Assembly (NCBI GenBank): GCA_037954325.1
Contig: JBBMNZ010000028.1
Location: forward strand, 10,027,501 to 10,091,500
Source: Fistularia commersonii
Lineage: Eukaryota > Chordata > Actinopteri > Syngnathiformes > Fistulariidae
Reading direction: 5' to 3'
DNA length: 64,000 nucleotides
Made by a program: the position numbers and the translations under genes. Under the pieces are notes generated by a model. That model had not been told where the DNA came from. It did not search any database and worked only from the letters and a program-made list of their open reading frames with translations. Shown piece by piece: positions 46,108 through 56,307 of this stretch. The stretch's first letter is position 1. Every line of letters begins with the position of its first letter.

Positions 46108-47521
46108 TCTCCCTCCCCCCCCCCATTCTCTCTCCATCCTCTCACACAAGGGCTACAGGAGCGGGACGGTCCGGCGGTGGGGGGGGTCGGGGGGTTGAAA
46201 CCGCCACGGTGATTTCTGGATATCCAAGCATCCTCCTCCTCCTCCTCCTCCTCCTCCTCTTCTTCTTCTTCTCCTCCTCCGTCCAGGGAAGAAGCATCCG
46301 AGGCTGCACCGACTCCCCGTCCTCCTGCTGCCGGCTCCATGTCGAGTGATGGTGGGCTCGCCGAGCCGGAACCCCCCCGCCGTCTCCGGATCTTCGACGG
46401 CCGAACCTCCTCCTCCTCCTCCTCCTCCTCCGCACCCCCGTTTCCGGCGGAGAGCCTCCCAGAGCTATAGGGCTACATATGGAATCTGGGGATCAGAATT
46501 TTAGGAAAAAAAAAGACGAATCGAAGCGGGTTTTTTTTTTCTTCTTCTTCTTCTTCTTCTTCTTCTTCTTCTTCTTCTTCTCCAGCTCTTCGTTGCAACC
46601 GGATCATTTTGTGAGTGCGACCCCCACCCACCGCCACCCACCAACCCGCCCCCCCTGCTAATGAACAAACGCATCGGTCCGGTCGTCCCGATCTCATTGC
46701 GGCGGTTCTCTTCTCCCTGACCTCTCTGCGTGCACGGAACGGCGTCGACTGGGGCTTTTTTTTTTTTTTTTTGGATTCCGCCATTTAATTCCCCCCCCCC
46801 CATTTTTCTCTCCGCTCAAACGATGCGTTCTGGCGCATCCGCGACCCGCAAACCGCCGCTTTGTCCTCTCTGACCACCAGAGCACCCCCTCCTTCACCCC
46901 CCCCCTCCTTTACACCCCAGAATAATAATCTCTAGTCTGCAGGATTTTGCAGCAGTTCTTCCCGGGGAGCTCAATGCACTGCGAAGTACAGTAAACCCTC
47001 ATCCTCATCGCGTGGCTGTAACCTTTGCCTAGTCAGGAAACAGGTTGAAACCCCCCCCCTCCTTCCACACACACGCACACACACACACACACACCACCAC
47101 CTTGCGGGCCTGCGTGGAGGATCAACCCACTCTGCCTCCAGGACCTCCTCATCCTCCTCCGTGTGTTTTTGTAGATCTGCTGCTGCAGCTGAAGGTGATC
47201 TGCATCCATCTTCCTCCACTCTTTTTTTTTTTTGGGGAGGGGGATTAATAGTGAGCCAGAGAGAAGAGGCCTCCTCCTCCTCCTCCTCCTCCTCCTCCTC
47301 CTATAAACCCCTGTCGGTTTTTTTTTTTCTCCTGACTTGGTCCTCACCCAAACGCAACCATAAGGTTCCTAGCGCGTCCTCCTCCTCCTCCTCCTTCCTC
47401 CCTCTCCTTCCGTTCCGGTATATCCCGTTTTTTCGGTTTGATTTGGTCCCGCAAATTTTCAAATATTTACTTCCTGTACATCAAGAGGAAAGGGGGTCCC
47501 CCTTTCATGGAATGCGGAAAC
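45357..47521 (+). promoter_or_regulatory. cacng2: cacng2 upstream region and 5' leader
   Basis: GC-rich and simple-repeat-rich DNA directly upstream of the cacng2 start codon. It includes CA/minisatellite units (45572-45808), (CT)n at 46077-46102, (TCC)n at 46231-46260 and 46407-46431, (TTC)n at about 46541-46580, and (CTC)n at 47270-47301. A 43-codon frame (ATG 46339, stop 46468-46470) reads MSSDGGLAEPEPPRR and lies upstream of the coding start. Mammalian CACNG2 also has a long leader. The transcription start was not determined. The part up to 46717 is duplicated at 33770-35246. Confidence 0.5.
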
Positions 47522-47732
47522 ATGGGTCTGTTCGACCGCGGAGTCCAGATGCTGCTGACCACGGTGGGCGCCTTCGCGGCCTTCAGCCTCATGACCATCG
47601 CGGTCGGCACGGACTACTGGCTGTACTCCCGCGGGGTCTGCAAGACCAAGTCGGTCAGCGAGAACGAGACCAGCAAGAAGAACGAGGAGGTGATGACCCA
47701 CTCGGGCCTGTGGAGGACGTGCTGCTTGGAAG
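47522..47732 (+). CDS. cacng2: stargazin, voltage-dependent calcium channel gamma-2 subunit (TARP), exon 1
   Basis: TARP gamma-2 is a four-pass membrane protein of the claudin superfamily that traffics and modulates AMPA receptors at synapses. This exon gives 211 coding nt (70 codons plus one base), the same length and phase as mammalian CACNG2 exon 1, followed by donor GTAAGA. It encodes MGLFDRGVQMLL, transmembrane segment 1 at about residues 10-29, an N-glycosylation site in SENETS, and the claudin signature GLW-x2-CC (GLWRTCCLE) near the end. The start MGLFDRG distinguishes gamma-2 from gamma-3 (MRMCDRG). No exon 2 was seen, so intron 1 appears to extend past the window end, as in mammals where this intron is very long. 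Confidence 0.93.
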
Positions 47733-47737
47733 GTAAG

Positions 47738-47781
<44 letters not shown>

Positions 47782-48193
47782 CCCTCGCCGTTCCCTCCCC
47801 CCACGTGTGCCCGGCGGGCTCGCGCCTTCCCGAGTTTCCGTCGCCGTCACATTTCCCTCCAGAGCTGCAGCAGAACAAGGATGTCGGCGATACACCCCCC
47901 CCTTGACTAGCACCCCTCCCGCAAAGATGAGCGGAACACGTTCGCTCCAGCATTTAGCCTGAAAGGGTTCCAGTCATGGGGGTTTAGTCCCGCCCCTTCG
48001 TTCTGGTGGGGTTTTTTTCGGTTCTTGATCCAAAACACCGACCGGCTGCAGAAGAAAATGGGTCAAGACCGTGGAATTTTGACACGATGCACCCAAGAAA
48101 TGCTCTGCTCCTCTATGGAAATAGTGGTGACCTTTGACCCCATCCACGTTCTGATCACATGTTGATACCCTGGGTCTGACATGGTGCAGGCAG

Positions 48194-48234
<41 letters not shown>

Positions 48235-49798
48235 GTTAACCTCGTGAAGCAGGGCGCTCTGGCCTCCGACTGCTTCTCGGCCATGGTTCGCTAACCGTCC
48301 GGCTAATTTCTCGATTATTTTTTGTCGGATTTGGCACCCGCCGTCTCTGTCGCGCCTCCAGTCTCGGTGGAATTGGAGAAAGAAGTAAAACAAACACACA
48401 TGAAAAAAAACGGCAACTTTTTTTTTTCCCAAGTATTTGCCAAATTCTGGATTTAATCTTGAATGACTGAAAGAGAAGACTGAAGTCCTGTCATGACGAC
48501 TCGGCCTGCTTGAGAAAAACCCCGGGATTAGTTTAATACCGTAGTTATTACAACAAAAATACACATTTTGGGGACATTTATATTCTTGTTCTCCCGGATC
48601 AAATGCTGATACACCGCCGCTGTGTGTACATTTTCTCTTCCCCCATTATTAACATTAATGCACGCGGGATTGATCGACACTCGGCCCGTGGTCCATTATT
48701 TCATTGGCAAACAGAGTGGCACAAAGTCAAGATGAGATCAAACCTGCGCTTTGGCGGCTCTGTGCATCTGCAGAATGAACCATGGAGCCAAACGGCAGGA
48801 AATACCCCCCCCCCCCTCCCCATTTGTCACCTGTGATTCATGCCCCCCCAACACACACACACACACTCACACACACACACACTGCGAGGACGCTGTGCTT
48901 TTACTAACTGGGGTCATATTCATTTCAATTCTAATTCAAATCACTTCCTGCTCAGGAGATTGGTTCTTGAAAAGTGAGTAAATTTAATTATAGGTAGTTT
49001 GCAGGTTTAAAACTGGAGGGGTGGTGGTGGTGTGTTAGGCGGGGGGGGGGGGCAGGAAGCAGCTGGAGAACGGCGGAGCCGCAGAACCTCAGGCAGAGGG
49101 GACATCAGGTTTCAGATGTTAATTAGTCTGCAGTAAAGGCGGTCATTTCAGAGCCGACTGGGATCAAATCCCCCCCCCCCCCCCATCCCGAAAGTGGACG
49201 GGGGCCGCGTGTCAGACCCACACATTCAGCTCGCCAAGTGGACTCAGGTGGGCGGGGGTTTGTGTTTGAACAAGTAGAGGAGAACCGGTGGAACGGCGCG
49301 GAATGGGAATACCCACACTGGCTGCTCAGCACCTCCAACCGCCCCCTCGTCATGGAAACATTCGGATCGATCCTACGGCTTCTCAGGGCGCTGATGTTCT
49401 CACGCCGCGTGTTCTGTAAAGGATCGGGCCGCACCGGATCCCGGAGACAATAGGGCTGAAATGGTTGATGCAGTTTAAAGTGAAATGTTTTCCTCCTGTC
49501 GGTGACAACGTCCTCATCACATCCATCATACATCAGTTTCCCCCCCTTTTTCTGATACTGGTCCTGCAGGCATCTTTTGGGCTCACTGCAGACATTGGCT
49601 AGGTTGTGTGTGTGTGTGTGTGTGTGTTGGGGGGGGTCGTCTGTGCAAGACGGCAAGAACGTGCACACCCTAGGGTGCAACATGTCCAAGAGGTTGTAAT
49701 AAAGCTCTTCTATCCAGGCCCCCTGATGCCTTCAGGGAGCCCCCTGTGTAAACATGGCTGGGGTCAGAGTCTTAAAATACCATTGCGGTGGGTGGATG

Positions 49799-49838
<40 letters not shown>

Positions 49839-50995
49839 TGAGAGATGTTTTCTGCTCCATGTTGTTCCGTTTAGTGGAAACCTGCAGTTGATCTGTAATC
49901 TGTGGTGGTTGAAGCTGCTGCGTGGCTGCAGACAGGAGGCCTAGGGGTTGAGGCTTGTGCGTGCGTGTGTGTGTGTGTGTGGTGTGTTGGGGGGGGGGTG
50001 CAGCAGGTGAAACACGACCTGCATGCAGTAAACACACATGTCGCTGCTGAATGTGCCCCCCCGCCCGCTGAAAGACCCTGCCGAGGGCTCTCGGTCGGGT
50101 GCACCGCGACGCATTCGCCGCTAATCCGAGGCATCGGTCCTCATCACAGCGTCACCCAATGGCTGAGGCTGGAACAGGAGAGCGTTTCACGTGACACACA
50201 TTTGAGGTTCTGCTCGCGACATCGAAGAAAATTTTGACCAAAAAAAGGATGAATATTCAAACCATAGGGAGACGATCATTGGAGGCCTTCTCTCCACGTT
50301 CTCCATCTTCCTTCAAAACTAGTTCTAATACTAATAGTTAGATGTGTATAGGATTTACCGCTGACCTGTCCAGGTTAAGCCCCGTACCCTTCCACCCCAA
50401 TGTCAATCGCTTTAAAACCGAATGAATGACAATAGCAATATGTCCAGTCATCTATGACTTCTCCTGCGACAGTTCCGAGGCTGTTAGCGAGGTCCTGTTC
50501 TGACATCCCATAATCCCCTGGGTCCTCGTGTGCGTGAGTGTGTGTGTCACAGCTGTGAATTGCAAAAAAAACCCCTCTGCTCGGTGGACCGAAACCGCCG
50601 CGTCCTCACGGGCCATGAAGGATTTAAATGTATGATCACGTTCCGTTTCCTGGGTCAGGTGGCATTGCTGCGGAGCAGAACCCAGGTTCTCCCGGAGAAC
50701 GTGTGGAACCTGCTGGAGGACTGAGGAAAAAAATAAAAATAGAATAAGAAATGTGCGTCTCAGATCTCCTGGTTTCACTCCCAAGCTGACGGTCTGGATC
50801 ATCTCCTCCATCACAGGGGCACCACACAGGATGAGATCTTTGGTCATTTGTTTTTGGTTTCCCCGACAGGCAACTTTTAGCCCAGAGGGATGAGCTGTTA
50901 TATTTGACTTTTGACCTCAATGAAAGATCACATGACAGATGGAAATACTTGCCCCACTCGCGCTAAAGTTGTACTGATTGCATGACATCTACAAA
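47733..50995 (+). other. cacng2 intron 1, first part
   Basis: Starts with a (CA)n tract (47741-47778) next to the donor. Many CA/GT tracts follow (about 48198-48229, 48851-48882, 49604-49627, 49801-49831, 49962-49980), with C- and G-rich homopolymers. No gene, exon 2 or clear transposon seen. Confidence 0.6.
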
Positions 50996-51001
50996 TATAT
51001 A

Positions 51002-51355
51002 CTGCTCAAAAAAATAAAGGGAACACTTAAAAAACACATCCTAGATCTAAATGAATGAAATATTCTTATGAAATACTTTGCTCTTTACACAGTTGAATGT
51101 GCTGACAACAAAATCACACAAAAAGGATCAATGGAAATCAATTGTATCAACCCATGGAGGTCTGGATTAGGAATCACACTCAAAATTAAAGTGTAAAAAC
51201 AAACTCCAGGCTGATCCAACTTTGATGTAATGTCCTTAAAACAAGTCAAAATGAATCTGTGTCGCTTCCTGAGTGGACACTATGATTTCACACAAGTGTG
51301 ATTGACTTGGAGTTACATTGTGTTGTTCAAGTGTTCCCTTTATTTTTTTGAGCAG
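51002..51355. mobile_element. MITE, Tc1/mariner-like, copy 2
   Basis: 354 bp, same family as 5217-5569 but in inverse orientation. Perfect inverted ends CTGCTCAAAAAAATAAAGGG, flanked by TA on both sides. Confidence 0.88.
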
Positions 51356-51659
51356 TATATATAACCGCAAGATGTAATAACAACCAATCCATGATTTCAT
51401 GACGAATTGCTCTGTAGTCGGACTGGCTGTTTAGAGCGAGGAGCAGATAAATCATTCAGTAGTCTTTCCCCGCCGCCGCCTCGTACCTGTGGCTGATGAT
51501 GGCCGATCTAAATTCCTGGCGCTCTGGGGAGGAAGTGACTCAGTGGCTGCGACCATCTCAGTCACTTTCTGCTCAGGATACAGTCGGACATTCATCTGAG
51601 CGGAAGAGGAGGAGGAGGAGCGACTTTGGCGTCGCCACTCATCCATTCTGATTCCTTAA

Positions 51660-52706
51660 AGGGAACCCCGCCAGGGAGGACCAATAGGCATAAATATGCC
51701 TGTTTGTCTCGCACTAAAAAAAAAAAAAAAACACACAGAGAATTGTTATTTCTTTAAAAATCGCAATGTATAACGCATATTTGAACCCAGGGGCGCCGCC
51801 ATTGTTTTACTAGCCCAATACATGCTAGGTTGATGACATACGCGGGTTGCTCGTGTTAACTTCGGCTTGGTATGTTACGATAAATACGCTAATGATGCTA
51901 CATTGTGCTGCTTTTGGGTACAATTTCCAATCCAAGGGAAACAAAGGGACTGATGCTTATCCCTACACAGCTTTCCAAGAGTCAAGATGAAAAGACAGGA
52001 GTGGGATATAACTAGTGGACGTGCACAAGTGGCTCAGGATCCACATCTTTGCTCTCGCCGCTTCTATCCGGACGCATTTGACTCATTTAGCCGAGCTAGG
52101 CTAAGCTGCTAAAAGCGCTCACGGTTGCTGCTGGTTTTTAAATGGACGCTAAAGCCCAAGGCCGCGCCCATAGTTTTCTTTCATAAGCTTGCAGAAGGTT
52201 CAAGGAAACCGATGAAGCTCGTTGGAAGAAACGCCTCAGGCGGGAGAGGCCGTATCATCACCAGGATGTCGCCAACCCGCTATTGCAGAAGAAACGTCTG
52301 ATGACGAAAGATCAGCATCGGAGGAAGCTGACGAATCACGGTGAACAGCAGATGACAAAAAAAAATGGAGCTCCTTACCACGGAAGCTCTCTCTCTCTGT
52401 TAGCATATCTGGCTTTGGCCGACTCTTGCCTCTTCTTGTCTTTATTCATCTTCATTTTGAAGCTCATCCCATCTTCAGTGTTATCCTCCTGATTTTCATC
52501 TCTTTTGGGTTCAAATGTGAAGGTTTGCACTGATGACACATTTTTGCGGCATGGGGTGAAATGAACGGGACCGAGCCCAGCATTGTGAACGACAAATGTG
52601 GCTTAATTGTATACATACTAAGATATGTGGAGATATTTTGTTATCGCTTTTACGTAGCTGGTACAAACCAAATAGGAGAATAATACCTTGCTAACCGGGG
52701 ATCCCT
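51660..52706. mobile_element. Kolobok-type DNA transposon remnant with decayed THAP domain
   Basis: Ends AGGGAACCCCG and, inverted, AGGGATCCCCG (10 of 11), each bordered by TTAA (51656-51659, 52707-52710), the Kolobok or piggyBac target. Plus-strand frames from 51904 read CAAFGYNFQSKGNKGTDAY. After a frameshift they read KRQEWDI and HLCSRRFYPDAFD, the order of a THAP zinc finger, with the second Cys and final His replaced. THAP domains point to Kolobok rather than piggyBac. No intact transposase. Confidence 0.65.
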
Positions 52707-52769
52707 TTAAAAGTCATTTCATGTCCACCGCTGGCGCAGAAGACAGCTCACAGCTAGAGCGTCAGCTAG

Positions 52770-53060
52770 CGTGTCTGTACATCCACTCTATCCATCGCTC
52801 CGTCAGTCGCCCCGCCTGTCGCTCTGCTCGTTGCTCTTGTTACCAAACTGCTCGTCGCCATGTCCTTGCGCCGCCGATTGCTCTGCTCATTACTTTGTCC
52901 TTGCGCCGCCCGTCGCTCCGCTTGTCGTTTTGGCCATCGCTGCGCGTGCCGCTCTGCTTGCCGCTCTGCTCATTGCTCTGCCGGTCACTCGGCCTGCCAT
53001 TCTTCTTGTCGCCTTTGCCGTCGCTCTTCCTGCCTCGCCGTTTCTCTCGGTTTGTCCGCA
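52770..53060 (+). repeat. degenerate CGTCGCTCTGCTCGTTGCTC-type low-complexity tract
   Basis: Imperfect repetition of CGCTCTGCT/TTGCTCTGC motifs yields long Ser/Cys/Leu-rich frames on the plus strand with no conserved character. Confidence 0.6.
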
Positions 53061-53358
53061 GCCCTACTCACCCCTCTTCCCGCTGTCACCCGACACCCCA
53101 TCTTCACCCCCTCATGTTTTGCTCTATCTCGTCCTGTAATTCATTAACGTCAACATCTCAGACATTTTCACCATGGCAACACTAATGACCTCTCCTCCCT
53201 CCGTGAAGCTGCACGGCTCAGTTTGGACATGGAGGCTAATTAGCGAGAGATTAATGACGCCATGGGGTTTTAAATGACGGGATGCAAACATCTGCTTTGT
53301 GCTGTGAGGCGCCCCCTGCTGGCCAAGGGAGGGATGACGGCGGCCTTAAATGAGCATC

Positions 53359-53382
53359 GGGGGGGGGGGGGGGGGGGGGGGG
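53359..53382 (+). repeat. poly(G) run of 24
   Basis: Uninterrupted G homopolymer. Length is likely imprecise. Confidence 0.9.
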
Positions 53383-53929
53383 CATCAAAGAGCGGCAACA
53401 TCTCAGCGCTTACATAATAATCATAATGCTGGACCTGAGGCCCCTTTATTACCCTCCCAACCAGCATGCATGTGCTTGTGTGTGTGTGTGTGTGTGTACA
53501 CGCTTGAAGCTGTGATTTACACAGCGGCTGCAGTGCAGTGGGGGGCGGAGCCTATCCATCCCTCTGTGACCAGACAACAGATCGATGTGGGAACGTTACC
53601 CCAAACAACCGCAATTTCCAAAACCGTCGGCCTGTAGACTCCAGAAGAGGCGGGGCGCTGCCCACATCCTGGTCCTTTCACTCCACCAACCAATAGGAGC
53701 CTGTCGATAACTTCTCATCTCGATAGTTCCTGAGTTGAAATACAGTCAGTTCCTTATCTTAGAATTATTCATGCAATTTTACCTATCGATGAACTCCCAT
53801 CACCTTTCCAAGCACCTTCCCGTGCATGCAGCGAGACACCGCGGTGGACGGCAGAGAGGTGAAGGGTGTGTGTGAGTGTGTGTTCATCCCGCATCGCTGG
53901 CTCGCCTTCACTCAGTCATTGTTTGTCCC

Positions 53930-54500
53930 CTTGAAACCTAAAGTTTCCATGTATAAGTGGCTGAGCAGCCACTCGATTCCGGGCCCGATGCCACTCTGAT
54001 TACATGTAATTGATCCTCTACAATGGTGTAGTGTAATTACCAGCCGGCCGCCGTCGCCGCCGCTACCGCCGCCGCTACCGCCGCCGCTCCACTCCCGCCG
54101 CCCGTATCCTTAAGCTGCGGAAACATCCCGGAGAGACCCCGTGGTAAATGATAATTAACTGCAGATACAATCCATTCATTTTAAGGAGCCGCAATTCACC
54201 CACCCGACCACCCCCTCCACCGCCGTACCATATCACAATAGCGTTGAGGAAGAGCGGCGCTCGGCCCCGTTGATTAATTGGCGTGTCGGCCGCGCCGTTC
54301 ATTTGCAATCTATTACCCCGTGTTTGCTTTTGTGTCAGAAGGCAGCCCAAACACACTGCATCATCCGAGCTGGGGGGGGGGGAGGATGTTTGACTGCTGC
54401 TCCTTACAGGGCCTACTTATAGCATCTCTATTAAAGAATATTTATGGTCCGGATATCAGGGCCGTCGCTTTCTTGAAAAGACTGGAAATATCCGATAATC
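53930..54500. promoter_or_regulatory. candidate conserved non-coding element cluster
   Basis: Unlike its repeat-rich surroundings this stretch is free of simple repeats apart from a short CCG tract. It contains several homeodomain-type TAATTA/ATTAC motifs in palindromic arrangement (GATTACATGTAATTGATC, TGTAATTAC, GATAATTAACTGC, TTGATTAATTGG). Such sequence in the long intron of a neural gene often marks an enhancer. Inference only. Confidence 0.3.
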
Positions 54501-54660
54501 CGACTTGGGATGTCAAAGGATTTTTTTTTTTTTCACATTTTTTTTTCTTTTTTTGGCGATATTTTCCAAGTTTTCTACATCAGTGACATCTGACATACGT
54601 GTAGCGGCATCCCTGCGAGGAATGCATACAGAACACACCTCTCAGGCACTCAGCTAGGTT

Positions 54661-54693
<33 letters not shown>

Positions 54694-56264
54694 CTCTCCT
54701 TGTTCTCATGCCTATTCTCTCCAGGGTTTCCTCCCCGCAGCCCAAAAACATTACACAGGTTGACTGAAGTCTTTTAATTGTCCTTCGGTGTGATGTCTGT
54801 GATTGACAGCCGACCCGCCAAGGTTAACTCCGCCTCCTGACCGAGCGTCGGCGAACGAACGACGGGATTCTCGTCCGTTCGGAACCGACGGATTTACTCC
54901 GGGGCTGAAATCCGGTTCCGGTAAAATTTCAAGCTCGTAAGCAGATTTTCATAGATAGAAGCGTCCGTGCATGTGAATGCGGCGCCACGCAGCCAGCCGG
55001 CGTCTGCATCCTGGAGGTGGGAGGGATCACAGATCTGTCGCTTCCTGCTGCTGCTGCTGCCGCCGCTGCTTGTTAATCCGTCATGTGGAGCCAGAAGGAC
55101 TGCGGCGGCTCATGCACAAACTGCAGAGAGCTGACAGAGATGTTCCCGCCTCTGCTCAACCCTCTTAGCACCTAGCAGGAAGCCGCTGACAGCTCCGCCA
55201 CACTCGCCTAGGCCCCGCGCTCTCCGGCCTGGACGGAGGCCAGCAGAGGGGAGGGGGAAGGGGAAGGGGTCCCGGGGCCGGTCCTTGGGTCAGTGGCCAG
55301 AGGAGGGCGGGGTGGAGGGGTGGAGGGGTGAGACTCAGCAGAGAGGATGACAGATGGAGGACGCGGCAAAGGGCAAACAAGGAGGAGAGGATGTATATCT
55401 GGTTTGTGAAGCTACTTATTACAACCGTGGTGGGGTGGGGGGTCCTCAGAATGAGGCCTTCAATTTTTTTTTTTTAATGATACCTATTCAAGAAAGGGCT
55501 CGGAAGGTAATTTAAAAAAAAAAAAAAAAAAACGCTCGGAAACTTTTCTGGAGAGGGAAAATTTCTGGAGACCGAAAATTTTCGGTAAAGGTGATCAATC
55601 GGCTTTGGAAGTGAAGAGCGTACTTTTGCGGCCATGTTTACATTGGAGCCACGCTGGCCTTTGGCCCAACCCTTCTAGCAGTGATGGTGTGTTTTCTCCC
55701 ACCTGGGTTCTCTCCAGGTTCCACAGACTAAATTGTCTGTGGGGTCGAGACTGAATGGTTGGATGTTGTTTGATTGACAGCTGAGCCGTCCAGGTCAGGC
55801 CCAGCTTCTCTCTCCAGTGTCAGCCGGGATTGGCTCCATCCCCTCTGTGAACTCTGGTCACTATTGTTCTTTTGGAGAACGTCAATGAGGCTTGGGGTCG
55901 GGGGGGGGGGGGGGGGGGCGTCTGAGCGCTCCGATGGGGGGGCGTCTGAGCGGTCCGATGGTCACATGGGGCGTCTGGACGATCAACCGGATGACAAGAT
56001 GGAGCCGCACCAACCTGCAGGTAGCGGCGAACTGGAGGTTTTTTTTTTTTTCAAAATGAAGACGGTAATGCAGCTGGAGAGGCACTTCCACTTGAGCAAA
56101 ATGCTATGCATGTGTGTGTGTGTGTGTGTGTGCGAGCTTACCTTGACACATCTGTGTTTCTGAGAACGCTGAGGGACGGGATGAATTTTTGATGAGGAGC
56201 AGCGCGGCCTCCCCTCGCTCTCAGATCTCCTTGCTGGACAGAGAGTCCCTCGTGATCGCAGTGG

Positions 56265-56307
<43 letters not shown>

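Larger units (their letters stand above)
35247..46717. repeat. tandem segmental duplication, copy B
   Basis: Partner of 24891-35246. Its right end runs without a break into the cacng2 first exon. It keeps the body of the LINE and a MITE (43.08-45.35 kb) that copy A lost. It has the single rather than double 239-bp repeat, and lost about 70 bp near 35800 that copy A has at about 25480-25550. Confidence 0.9.

Noticed and set aside
51452..51646. 64-codon minus-strand frame MDEWRRQSRSSSSSSA
   Set aside because: Short, Ser-rich, no neighbouring exons or conserved features. It lies just outside the Kolobok-type element in an intron.
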